Assembly (NCBI RefSeq): GCF_050948175.1
Contig: NC_135194.1
Span: 4,580,033-4,644,032 of the forward strand
Source: Xylocopa sonorina
Taxonomy: Eukaryota > Arthropoda > Insecta > Hymenoptera > Apidae
Direction of reading: 5' to 3'
Length of the DNA: 64,000 nucleotides
Under the pieces are notes generated by a model. That model was not told where the DNA came from and searched no databases. It saw only the letters and a program-made list of their open reading frames with translations. Position 1 is the stretch's first letter, and every line of letters begins with the position of its first letter. Of the stretch, positions 50,801 through 61,400 are shown in pieces. The translations under genes and the position numbers were made by a program.

Positions 50801-53800
50801 TGCAGATGTCTAGGTATCGTAGCAATAGGGTTCTAATGCTTCTTAAAACGCGATATCGCATCTCATTTCTATGGTTCATGGTAAGATATAATATGATTTG
50901 CGAAGTGTTATGTAGTCCTCGTCTACACTTCAAATGAATGAAAATGCGACACTTCCTTGCTAGGAAATAGCGTCTGCAGATGTCTAGGTATCGTAGCGAT
51001 AGAGTTCTAATGCTTCTTAAAACGCGATATCGCATCTCATTTCTATGTTTCATGGTAACATATAATATGATTTGCGAAGTTTTATGTATTCCTCGTCTAC
51101 ACTTCCTATGAATGTAAATGCGACACTTCCTTGCAAGGAAATAGCGTTTGCAGAAGTCTACGTATCGTAGCAATAAGAGTTCTTATGATTCTTAAAACGC
51201 GATATCGCATCTCATTTCTATGGTTCATGGTATGATATAATATGATTTGCGAAGCGTTATGTATTCCTCGTCTACACTTCAAATGAATGTAAATGCAACA
51301 CTTCCTTGCAAGGAAATAGCGTTTGCAGATGTCTAGGTATCGTAGCAATAGGGTTCAAATGCTTCTTAAAGCGAGATATTGCATCTCATATCTATGTTTC
51401 ATGATAAGATATAATATTCATTGCGAAGTGTTATGCATTCCTCGTATACGATTGAAATGAATGTAAATGCGACACTTCCTTGCAAGGAAATAGCGTTTGC
51501 AGATGTCTGCGTATCGTGGCAATAGAGTTCTTATGGTTCTTAAAACGCGATATCGCATCTCATTTCTATGTTTCATGGCAAGATATAATATGATTTGCGA
51601 AGTGTTATGTATTCCTCGTCTACACTTCAAATGAATGTGAATGCGACACTTCCTCGCTAGGAAATAGCGTTTGCAGAAGTCTACGTATCGTAGCAATAGA
51701 GTTCTTATGATTCTTAAAACGCGATATCGCATCTCATTTCTATGGTTCATGGTAAGATATAATATGATTTGCGAATTGTTATGTATTCCTCGTCTACACT
51801 TCATATGAATGTAAATGCGACACTTCCTTGCAAGGAAATAGCGTTTGCAGATGTCTACCTATCGTAGCAATAGGGTTCTAATGCTTCTTAAAACGCGATA
51901 TCGCATCTCATTTCTATGTTTCATGGTAAGATATAATATGATTTGCGAAGTTTTATGTATTCCTCGTCTACACTTCCTATGAATGTAAATGCGACACTTC
52001 CTTGCAAGGAAATAGCGTTTGCAGAAGTCTACGTATCGTAGCAATAAGAGTTCTTATGATTCTTAAAACGCGATATCGCATCTCATTTCTATGGTTCATG
52101 GTATGATATAATATGATTTGCGAAGCGTTATGTATTCCTCGTCTACACTTCAAATGAATGTAAATGCAACACTTCCTTGCAAGGAAATAGCGTTTGCAGA
52201 TGTCTAGGTATCGTAGCAATAGGGTTCAAATGCTTCTTAAAGCGAGATATTGCATCTCATATCTATGTTTCATGATAAGATATAATATTCATTGCGAAGT
52301 GTTATGCATTCCTCGTATACGATTGAAATGAATGTAAATGCGACACTTCCTTGCAAGGAAATAGCGTTTGCAGATGTCTGCGTATCGTGGCAATAGAGTT
52401 CTTATGGTTCTTAAAACGCGATATCGCATCTCATTTCTATGTTTCATGGCAAGATATAATATGATTTGCGAAGTGTTATGTATTCCTCGTCTACACTTCA
52501 AATGAATGTGAATGCGACACTTCCTCGCTAGGAAATAGCGTTTGCAGAAGTCTACGTATCGTAGCAATAGAGTTCTTATGATTCTTAAAACGCGATATCG
52601 CATCTCATTTCTATGGTTCATGGTAAGATATAATATGATTTGCGAATTGTTATGTATTCCTCGTCTACACTTCATATGAATGTAAATGCGACACTTCCTT
52701 GCAAGGAAATAGCGTTTGCAGATGTCTACCTATCGTAGCAATAGGGTTCTAATGCTTCTTAAAACGCGATATCGCATCTCATTTCTATGTTTCATGGTAA
52801 GATATAATATGATTTGCGAAGTGTTATGTATTCCTCGTCTACACTCCAAATGATTGTGAATGCGACACTTCCTCGCTAGGAAATAGCGTCTGCAGAAGTC
52901 TACGTATCGTAGCAATAGAGTTCTTATGATTCTTAAAACGCGATATCGCATCTCATTTCTATGGTTCATGGTATGATATAATATGATTTGCGAAGTGTTA
53001 TGTGTTCCTCGTCTACACTTCAAATGAATGTAAATGCGACACTTCCTTGCTAGGAAATAGCGTCTGCAGATGTCTAGGTATCACAGGGATAGAGTTCTAA
53101 TGCTTCTTAAAACGCGATATCGCATCTCATTTCTATGTTTCATGGTAAGATATAATATGATTTGCGAAGTGTTATGTATTCCTCGTCTACACTTCATATG
53201 AATGTAAATGCGACACTTCCTTGCAAGGAAATAGCGTTTGCAGATGTCTACGTATCGTAGCGATAGAGTTCTAATGCTTCTTAAAACGAGATATTGCATC
53301 TCATATCTATGGTTCATGGTAAGATATAATATGATTTGCGAAGTGTTATGTATTCCTCGTCTACACTTCAAATGAATGTAAATGCGACACTTCCTTGCTA
53401 GGAAATAGCGTCTGCAGATGTCTAGGTATCGTAGCGATAGAGTTCTGATGCTTCTTAAAACGAGATACTGCATCTCATATCTATGGTTCATGGTAAGATA
53501 TAATATGGTTTGCGAAGTGTTATTTGTTCCTCGTCTACACTTCAAATGAATGTAAATGCAACACTTCCTTGCAAGGAAATAGCGTTTGCAGATGTCTAGG
53601 TATCGTAGCAATAGGGTTCAAATGCTTCTTAAAGCGAGATATTGCATCTCATATCTATGTTTCATGATAAGATATAATATTCATTGCGAAGTGTTATGCA
53701 TTCCTCGTATACGATTCAAATGAATGTAAATGCGACACTTCCTTGCAAGGAAATAGCGTTTGCAGATGTCTACGTATCGTAGCAATAGAGTTCTTATGAT

Positions 53801-55518
53801 TCTTAAAACGCGATATCGCATCTCATTTCTATGGTTCATGGTAAGATATAATATGATTTGCGAATTGTTATGTATTCCTCGTCTACACTTCAAATGAATC
53901 TAATTGCGACACTTCCTTGCTAGGAAATAGCGTCTGCAGATGTCTAGGTATCGTAGCGATAGAGTTCTAATGCTTCTTAAAACGAGATATTGCATCTCAT
54001 ATCTATGTTTCATGATAAGATATAATATTCATTGCGAAGTGTTATGCATTCCTCGTCTACGATTCAAATGAATGTAAATGCGACACTTCCTTGCAAGGAA
54101 ATAGCGTTTGCAGATGTCTTGGTATCGTAGCAATAGAGTTCTAATGCTTCTTAAAACGCGATATCGCATCTCATTTCTATGTTTCATGGTAAGATATAAT
54201 GTGATTTGCGAAGTGTTATGTATTCCTCGTCTACACTTCAAATGAATGTAAATGCGACACTTCCTTGCTAGGAAATAGCGTCTGCAGATGTCTAGGTATC
54301 GTAGCGATAGAGTTCTAATGCTTCTTAAAACGAGATACTGCATCTCATATCTATGGTTCATGGTAAGATATAATATGGTTTGCGAAGTGTTATTTGTTCC
54401 TCGTCTACACTTCAAATGAATGTAAATGCAACACTTCCTTGCAAGGAAATAGCGTTTGCAGATGTCTAGGTATCGCAGCAATAGGGTTCAAATGCTTCTT
54501 AAAGCGAGATATTGCATCTCATATCTGTGTTTCATGATAAGATATAATATTCATTGCGAAGTGTTATGCATTCCTCGTATACGATTCAAATGAATGTAAA
54601 TGCGACACTTCCTTGCAAGGAAATAGCGTTTGCAGATGTCTACGAATCGTAGCAATAGATTTCTTATGATTCTTAAAACGCGATATCGCATCTCATTTCT
54701 ATGGTTCATGGTAAGATATAATATGATTTGCGAATTGTTATGTATTCCTCGTCTACACTTCAAATGAATCTAATTGCGACACTTCCTTGCTAGGAAATAG
54801 CGTCTGCAGATGTCTAGGTATCGTAGCGATAGAGTTCTAATGCTTCTTAAAACGAGATATTGCATCTCATATCTATGTTTCATGATAAGATATAATATTC
54901 ATTGCGAAGTGTTATGCATTCCTCGTCTACGATTCAAATGAATGTAAATGCGACACTTCCTTGCTAGGAAGTAGCGTCTGCAGATGTCTAGGTATCGTGG
55001 CAATAGGGTTCTAATGCTTCTTCAAACGCGATATCGCATCTCATTTCTATGTTTCATGGTAAGATATAATATGATTTGCGAAGTGTTATGTATTCCGCGT
55101 CTACACTTCAAATGAATGTGAATGCGACACTTCCTCGCTAAGAAGTAGCGTTTGCAGAAGTCTACGTATCGTAGCAGTAAGAGTTCTTATGATTCTTAAA
55201 ACGCGATATCGCATCTCATTTCTATGGTTCATGGTATGATATAATATGATTTGCGAAGTGTTATGTATTCCTCGTCTACACTTCAAATGAATGTAAATGC
55301 GACACTTCCTTGCTAGGAAATAGCGTCTGCAGATGTCTAGGTATCGTAGCGATAGAGTTCTAATGCTTCTTAAAACGCGATATCGCATCTCATTTCTATG
55401 GTTCATGGTAAGATATAATATGATTTGCGAAGTGTTATGTAGTCCTCGTCTACACTTCAAATGAATGAAAATGCGACACTTCCTTGCTAGGAAATAGCGT
55501 CTGCAGATGTCTAGGTAT
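47832..55518. repeat. Satellite block duplication, second copy (interrupted by copy 3)
   Basis: Second copy of the 48-monomer block. The GAAGTTTTATG marker recurs at 48119, 48990, 49861, 51080 and 51951. Relative to the first copy it has a net two-monomer loss near 50.0-50.2 kb, compensated near 50.7-51.1 kb, and a one-monomer loss near 54.2 kb. It is cut off at 55518 by the third retroelement. Confidence 0.85.
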
Positions 55519-55875
55519 TGTAACGTCAGGCGTACCGCCTGCCACCCTCCGGCGTCCACCTCATCATCCCCAGCATCCGTATCCGGAGCCCCTGCACACG
55601 GGCCACCCGCCGACTCGCCGTCCCTACAGAAGGAGACAAAGGTACGAGAGGGAAGAGGGATGCAGCATGCCGCGCCCACGCGCGATCTCCACACACGAGG
55701 GGGAGGACTTCACCCCGTATTACGAGGGCGAGGAGCTCTCCGACACGTACTGGGTCGAATCCCCAGCAATCACGAAGCCCTATACGTACTTCTCGTACAT
55801 GTGGGATTAGAATAAGCACACTACTCACCTATGTACATACACACCAACACACACCTAGATTTAAGTGAATATATG

Positions 55876-55886
55876 TATATATTTTA
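55876..55886 (+). promoter_or_regulatory. TATA box in 5' LTR, copy 3
   Basis: TATATATTTTA lies 357 bp into the LTR and would drive genomic RNA of copy 3. The TGCACGG-N7-CCGTGCA hairpin follows at 55891-55911. The transcription start is inferred. Confidence 0.55.
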
Positions 55887-56101
55887 TTCATGCACGGTTA
55901 TGTTCCGTGCACTCGCGCGCACACTCGACGCTCGCGGCTCACGCTTAACGCGGGCCGCGCCCCACTCCGAACGGCCGCCCCACCACGAGGGCCGAGCGGC
56001 CGCCCTACTCCGACCGTCCGCCCCACCGCGAGGGCCCAGCGACTCGCGCGCCGCGCGACCCGAGGAGGTCGCGGACGCGAGATCCGAGAGTCAGTTCGCG
56101 T

Positions 56102-56182
56102 CTCATCTCCGAACCGGAGAGTTCCCAACTCATCTCCGAACTGGAGAGTTCCAATCTCATCTCCGAACTGGAGAGTTCTAAT
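56102..56182 (+). repeat. Three 27-bp tandem repeats in 5' LTR, copy 3
   Basis: Units at 56102-56128, 56129-56155 and 56156-56182 each centre on a TCTCC...GGAGA dyad. They lie in the part of the LTR predicted to be transcribed leader. Confidence 0.85.
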
Positions 56183-56914
56183 CCAGCATCCGAACGATGC
56201 ACTTCCGATCCGAGCAATAGGCTCATTCGCAACGAGCAATTAGCTCTAATGCATTCGTCTCTATCCATACTCCCATAGCGGAGTCCATTCGATACTTTAT
56301 ACTATTTCTAATTCTCATTGTAATCGCTAGTCAGTAACTTAGAACTTAGTCAAGTGTATTTAGTATAGTGAAATCATAGAATATAGTTTATTTTTACCAG
56401 ATTCAAAGTATCTTTATTCGAGTCCAAATACAATTCCTTAATTCTACTCCACGGGTACGCTCGCGATTATTCTATTTCTATATCTCATCTGCGATAGTCT
56501 TGAGGCTCGACGACTAGAGCGAACCAGCGCTTAGTTGCTCCATCCTCACTTCTACCGTATACAGAATATCTTGCGCCCAGGTTGATCCCGGTAAGCTAGA
56601 GCGAACCAACGCTTAGCCGCGCCGTACTCGACCGAAGTTCAAGTATTCTCGACGAGCCTTGCACCTCCGACAAAGCGTACACGACGCGCGGGGAGGAGAG
56701 AGTTTATTCGTCGTCTCGCTCGGGAATACGTGGGTGATGCACCAGAATATTCAATTTCCTGCGTTCGAGTCCTGGTTCCTGTGAAGGAGGTTTCCTTCGC
56801 CGCACGACCCGTACCTCCGTTCCAGCCGTACGCCGCCGCCATCCCGGTTGCGGATCCAAGGCGCTCCAGGTACCTGGAAAGAGAACTCAGACAGCGGAAT
56901 CAAGCCTTCGCAAG

Positions 56915-56920
56915 GTAAGT
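56915..56920 (+). promoter_or_regulatory. Candidate splice donor in 5' LTR, copy 3
   Basis: CAAG|GTAAGT lies 138 nt before the LTR end, upstream of the PBS and gag. If used, it could remove leader sequence or create a subgenomic RNA. No env gene exists to receive such a splice and no acceptor was identified. Confidence 0.4.
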
Positions 56921-57065
56921 TTAGTGTTAGTTACCGTTTTATCGAGTCCGAAACGCCAACGAACCCGGTCCGGACGCAATTCGCGTTATTTTCGGGAACG
57001 GTTACGACTTTGTGCCACCGTTGCGAGCGCAACCGCACCTCGGGACGTGACACGAAAGTTATTTT

Positions 57066-57083
57066 TGGTGACAGCGGTGGGAT
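57066..57083 (+). other. Primer-binding site (tRNA-Leu type), copy 3
   Basis: TGGTGACAGCGGTGGGAT lies 13 nt after the LTR, identical to copy 2. It resembles the complement of a leucine tRNA acceptor end; the assignment rests on recalled tRNA ends. About 50 nt of leader separates it from the gag ATG. Confidence 0.7.
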
Positions 57084-57134
57084 AGCCCCGCGTTTCCTCC
57101 GGAAATTCCGCCGAAAGGAACCGCGAAACTAGAT

Positions 57135-58454
57135 ATGGCAACCCGGACTCCGACAAAAACGCGCCAGCAGACACAGCGAGCCGCCGCGATGGCCGATTCC
57201 GAACGCGAAAAACGCACTAGCAGAACGCTTGATTTCCAAGACGCTATCGCCGAGCCTCTTCCTAGTACCGCGCAACAAAATACTTCCGCGAAAAATACGA
57301 AAGCGACCGATCCGAGTAATGCCGCGTTGCTCCAGCAAATAGAAATTCTACGTCGTGAAATAGAATCTATTCGCAGAACGCCTGATTTAACGCGCGACGA
57401 TACTGTTTCTCTAGATATTCCTCGGGGAAATCCGCTTTTCGGACATAATTCGAGCTCCGATTTCAATACAAATAGTTCGCAACACGACGAGCTATCGCTT
57501 AAGCAGGCCCTCGAAGCCGTGCCGACATTCGATGGTCAGAACATTCCTATTCTTCAGTTTACCCGAGCGTGTAAACGCGCTTATGAGCTTATCCCTAATG
57601 GGTGCGAGCGAACTTTCACACGCCTGCTTAAGGGAAAACTCAAGGGTCGTGCCTACGCCGCGCTAGAAGACGAGCCGTGTTACACAATACTCGAATTAAC
57701 GGACGTTCTTCGCAGCACTTTTTGCTCCGTAAAATCAGCTCATCATTATCGGGGTGAACTTGCTAATATATTTATGCGCGCGAACGAGCACATTCTAGAT
57801 TACATCGGTCGAGTAAAAGATCTTAGAACCGCTATAATTGATTGCGAGAGGCTTGCTCGACGAGACACACCGGAATCGCTCGATGACGTAGACGCGCTCA
57901 CCCTACAATGTTTTAAAGACGGTCTCATTCCGGAAATTCGAATGCAAATGACTATAAGTTCATTCGGTACATTGCGAGAAACGTTCGCTCGAGCGCGGGA
58001 GCTCTATCAAATGCACGAACGTGATTGCAACCGGCTAGGTAGATCGCGTGTCGCGCGACCAGAATCGCGCGAAAAACCAGCCGAAATTATTTGCCGAAAA
58101 TGCAATAATATCGGACATTACGCGACCGAGTGTCGGCTCAGACCGCCATCGCCGTACCGACCGCAGGAATACTTGCGATCCAGGGACGTACCGCCTCCTA
58201 CTCGAGGCCCCGCGTACGAACAACCGAGACAAATCGTAGCCAGGGACGCGCCCAAATTTTGTCGCTATTGCAAGACCCCGGGGCACGAAATAGGCGAGTG
58301 CCGCAAAAGGCAGTACAACAACGCGGTAAACAAAAATTCGGGAAACGACAATGGCCTCCGCACCCGCCGCGAGACAGGTGGCGAGGCCGCGCACCAAGTC
58401 CGTCCTCTCGCCGCGAACAACTCCAACGCGGAAATCGACGAAACGCCGCGATAA
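57135..58454 (+). CDS. gag: Gag polyprotein, copy 3
   Basis: The ORF is 439 residues from the first ATG after the PBS to TAA. A helix near residues 62-82 precedes a capsid-like region at about 125-290. Zinc knuckle 1 (CRKC...H...C, residues 320-333) and knuckle 2 (CRYC...H...C, residues 376-389) follow; both have intact CCHC ligands. Most ribosomes would end at 58454. A minority slip at 58340-58346 and make Gag-Pol; Gag then contributes about 404 residues. Differences from copy 2 are a handful of substitutions, with no indels. It acts in cytoplasmic particle assembly and RNA packaging, by family knowledge. Confidence 0.96.
   Translation: MATRTPTKTRQQTQRAAAMADSEREKRTSRTLDFQDAIAEPLPSTAQQNTSAKNTKATDPSNAALLQQIEILRREIESIRRTPDLTRDDTVSLDIPRGNPLFGHNSSSDFNTNSSQHDELSLKQALEAVPTFDGQNIPILQFTRACKRAYELIPNGCERTFTRLLKGKLKGRAYAALEDEPCYTILELTDVLRSTFCSVKSAHHYRGELANIFMRANEHILDYIGRVKDLRTAIIDCERLARRDTPESLDDVDALTLQCFKDGLIPEIRMQMTISSFGTLRETFARARELYQMHERDCNRLGRSRVARPESREKPAEIICRKCNNIGHYATECRLRPPSPYRPQEYLRSRDVPPPTRGPAYEQPRQIVARDAPKFCRYCKTPGHEIGECRKRQYNNAVNKNSGNDNGLRTRRETGGEAAHQVRPLAANNSNAEIDETPR
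58340..58388 (+). promoter_or_regulatory. -1 ribosomal frameshift cassette, copy 3
   Basis: The slippery heptamer G GGA AAC (58340-58346) is in register with gag codons. A 6-nt spacer (58347-58352) is followed by GGCCTC (58353-58358) pairing with GAGGCC (58383-58388), extended by GC/GC across a bulge. GCGAG in the loop (58369-58373) could pair with CTCGC at 58407-58411 to make an H-type pseudoknot. The pol frame is exactly -1. GGGAAAC is a known retroviral slip site. Function is predicted from the layout. Confidence 0.82.
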
Positions 58455-61400
58455 ACATAACCGGAAAAACTAGCACGCCAAACGTAATTCTAAAATCCGA
58501 TCTTCTAATTTCACCAACTCGCTTCATGGTGGACACTGGGGCGGAAATAAATATTATAAAACGTTCGGCTCTAAAAGCATCCGCGCGAATCGATAAGTCC
58601 GAGATCGTAATAATAACAGGGGTAACCGATGGCAAAACCGCAACCTTAGGGACGGTGAATCTTGTCATTTTCGGTCGCGTCGTCCCTTTTAATGTGGTCG
58701 AGGATGATTTTCCCCTTAAACCAAGCGGGATCCTCGGCTCCGGGTTCTGTATGGACGCAGAAATCTCTTTTCCAAATAAAATAATCAAATGGAATGGTAA
58801 GAGAATTCCTTTCGAAGACGATATCGAAACACTCGAGGAACCGTCACCGGACTCGAAAATAAAGCCTCTCCTATCGCCGAAACGTAAACAAGCGCCGCGC
58901 ACGGAATCTATTCCCCCTCCGCCGCCGCGCCCGCCGCGTAAATCATCGCCTCCGCTGAAACGCGATGCAGCAACGAAATCGAAGCTTCGAACGCAAGACA
59001 AAGCAGCTTCTCCGAAGTCAGGAGACCGTATCTCCATTCCGCCGAGATCAAATATCGGTATCAAGGTCCGCGTAGTTAATTCGAACCTCGCGGAAGGTAT
59101 AATTCCCCGTATCGATCTTGCGCCGGGTATATTTTTCGGAAACGCTCTCGTCAGAGTAATTCGGGGCAAAGCGGTAACTCGAATAATTAATTCATCCGAC
59201 CGCGCCGTCGAAATCGCGTTACCAGAAATCGTACTTGAGCCCGCGCAAATCATGACTCCCCTCCACGAGGAGGATAGTCCGTCGCTGTATCCGGTTTTTT
59301 CTAAATCTACTAAATCTAACGTATCCGCCGTACCGATCGGCTCATCCCAAAAAGGGAAAACTTCTATTTCTTTCTCGAGTCAGACACCATACTCGACAAT
59401 CGAAACTCCTCCTTCGCGTTGCAAAATCGCGAATGTTCAACAGATCTCTTATGCTCAGGCGGTTAAAAATAATATACAACAGGCGCCGTTAAAACAAACA
59501 TCGAAATCCGCCAATCCTTCGAAATCTCGCCTAGACCGAATTCTTAGTCTCCTCCGTCTCGACCACCTCAACGCAGAGGAAAGAGAGCACGTCGTCCGTC
59601 TCGTTCAAAGCACGCAGGAGCTTTTTCACATTGAGGGGGACAAATTAGGGCATACGTCAGCAACCACGCACAAGATTCCAACCGTCGACGACCGCCCCGT
59701 CAATGTGAAACAATACCGTTTCCCACCAGCTCATAAGGAGGAGATTCGACGACAAGTCGACAAATTTTTACAAAATGGTGTCATCTCTCCGTCAAAATCA
59801 CCATATAATTCGCCATTGTGGGTTGTCCCAAAGAAACCGGACTCCTTGGGCAACAAGCAATGGCGCGTCGTCATCGACTACCGCGCACTCAATGAGAAAT
59901 CTGTCGCCGATGCCTATCCCCTCCCTTGCATTACCGAGATACTTGATCAGCTCGGGAGTGCGAAGTATTTTAGTACATTCGATCTCGCGAGCGGATTTCA
60001 CCAGATCCCAATGGAGCCCGCCGATGCTCCTAAAACTGCTTTTTCGACGCCTCACGGGCATTATGAATTTAAAAGAATGCCATTCGGATTAAAAAATGCG
60101 CCAGCGACGTTCCAACGACTTATGGACAATGTCCTGTCCGGTCTCCAGGGGAACGAAATTTTCGTCTATTTGGACGACATTGTTATCTACGCTAGCTCTC
60201 TTCAAGAACATCGACTTAAATTCGATAAATTAACTCAACGGCTCAAAGAAGCTAATTTAGTATTGCAGCCGGATAAGTGCGAATTCTTGAGGAGAGAAGT
60301 AAGCTATTTGGGTCATATTATCAGTGAGCACGGTGTAAAACCTGACCCTGCGAAAATTAGCGCCGTCAAAAATTTTCCGCGCCCGCGCAACGCGAAACAG
60401 ATCAAACAATTCCTCGGGCTCGCGGGATACTACAGGCGGTTCATCGCAAATTTTTCTAATATTGCTAAGCCACTTACAAATTTGTTAAAAAAAGACGCGC
60501 CCTTTGTATGGCGTAACGAGCAAGAGAATTCATTCGTCAAACTCCGAGATTGCCTATGCGAAGCGCCTATCTTGCAGTACCCCAACTTCAAACAACCATT
60601 CGTGATAACGACCGACGCGTCCGCCGAAGCTATTGGTGCTATCTTGAGTCAAGGACCAATAGGCCGCGACTTGCCAATCGCGTACACGTCGCGACTGTTA
60701 AACGCTGCGGAGAAAAACTACTCCACGATCGAGAAGGAGTGTCTGGCGATTGTCTACGCCGTCCATTACTTTCGTCCATACATATACGGTAATCAATTCA
60801 AACTCGTTACCGACCATCGACCGTTAGTGTGGATGAATTCGGTCAAGGACCCGTCAAGTAGACTCGTACGGTGGAGGCTTAAGTTAGCGGAATTTGACTA
60901 CGAGATGGTCTATAAAAGTGGAAAAACGAACCTTAATGCGGACGCATTGTCGCGGAATCCCGCTCAAATTTTTCCGCTCTCGTATTCAGAAAACTCGGAG
61001 GACGACATCTTCGATGTGCCTCCGGAAACCCGTAAAAAGTATACCACACTAGCGCCTCCTCCTACTCCGGTAACATCAGAACCTGAATTACCGACTCCAG
61101 GCACGTCCTTCCGTACCAACACAGCACCACCTCCGCAAGTCGCCAGCGACAGCACCGACTTCTATACTCCTGCTCCAAATGAATTTTTCCGACGCGAACC
61201 CCTATTTAATTTCAGCCGTGACGCATTATCAACGCGACGAGACAATGTAGTTGTCTTCGTCACGCAATCTGGGCACCCCTATGACACGGGCGCCAAAGAT
61301 CTAGCGAACGCTGAAAAATTCCTTCCAAACAAAAATCACGTTCTTACCAAAGCCAAAGTCATACAAATCGGAAACGAATTCCAAATCCAGCTTCCAATCA

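Larger units (their letters stand above)
29412..55518. repeat. Satellite array B, 174-bp monomers (about 150 copies)
   Basis: The array continues in the same orientation and phase as array A once copy 2 is removed, so A and B are one array split by an insertion. Most monomers are 174 bp; the 175-bp AATAAGAG variant recurs mainly between 39.8 and 55.2 kb. The organisation is layered: a 1,566-bp duplication, a 2,262-bp 13-mer, an 871-bp 5-mer and a block duplication of about 8.36 kb, each listed separately. No gene, RNA gene or other transposon is seen in these 26 kb. Confidence 0.97.
55519..57052 (+). repeat. 5' LTR of copy 3 (1,534 bp)
   Basis: It runs TGTAACGTC to GACGTGACA, with satellite on the left and PBS leader on the right. 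It holds the pol-tail frame (to a TAG at 55808-55810), TATA (55876-55886), hairpin (55891-55911), GC-rich block, three 27-bp repeats (56102-56182), a duplicated CTAGAGCGAACC motif and the splice-donor-like site. It is 5 bp longer than the LTRs of copy 2, with base differences concentrated in the repeat block. Confidence 0.96.

Noticed and set aside
3623..55518. CENP-B box
   Set aside because: I looked for the TTCG-N4-A-N2-CGGG pattern in the monomer variants and did not see it; the nearest pieces lack the CGGG part.
58331..58337. CAAAAAT as an alternative slippery site
   Set aside because: It does not fit X XXY YYZ in the gag frame, whereas GGGAAAC nine bases later does and has correctly spaced downstream structure.
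58130..58340. Start of pol at 58130, overlapping gag
   Set aside because: The candidate start codon is not needed, and copy 2 has a stop in this frame before the slip site. The open frame here is incidental to gag coding.
58198..59253. 351-codon open frame antisense to gag-pol (also 25682-26737 in copy 2)
   Set aside because: It mirrors the coding strand of a CpG-rich region, has no homology I recognise, and its composition follows the sense codons.
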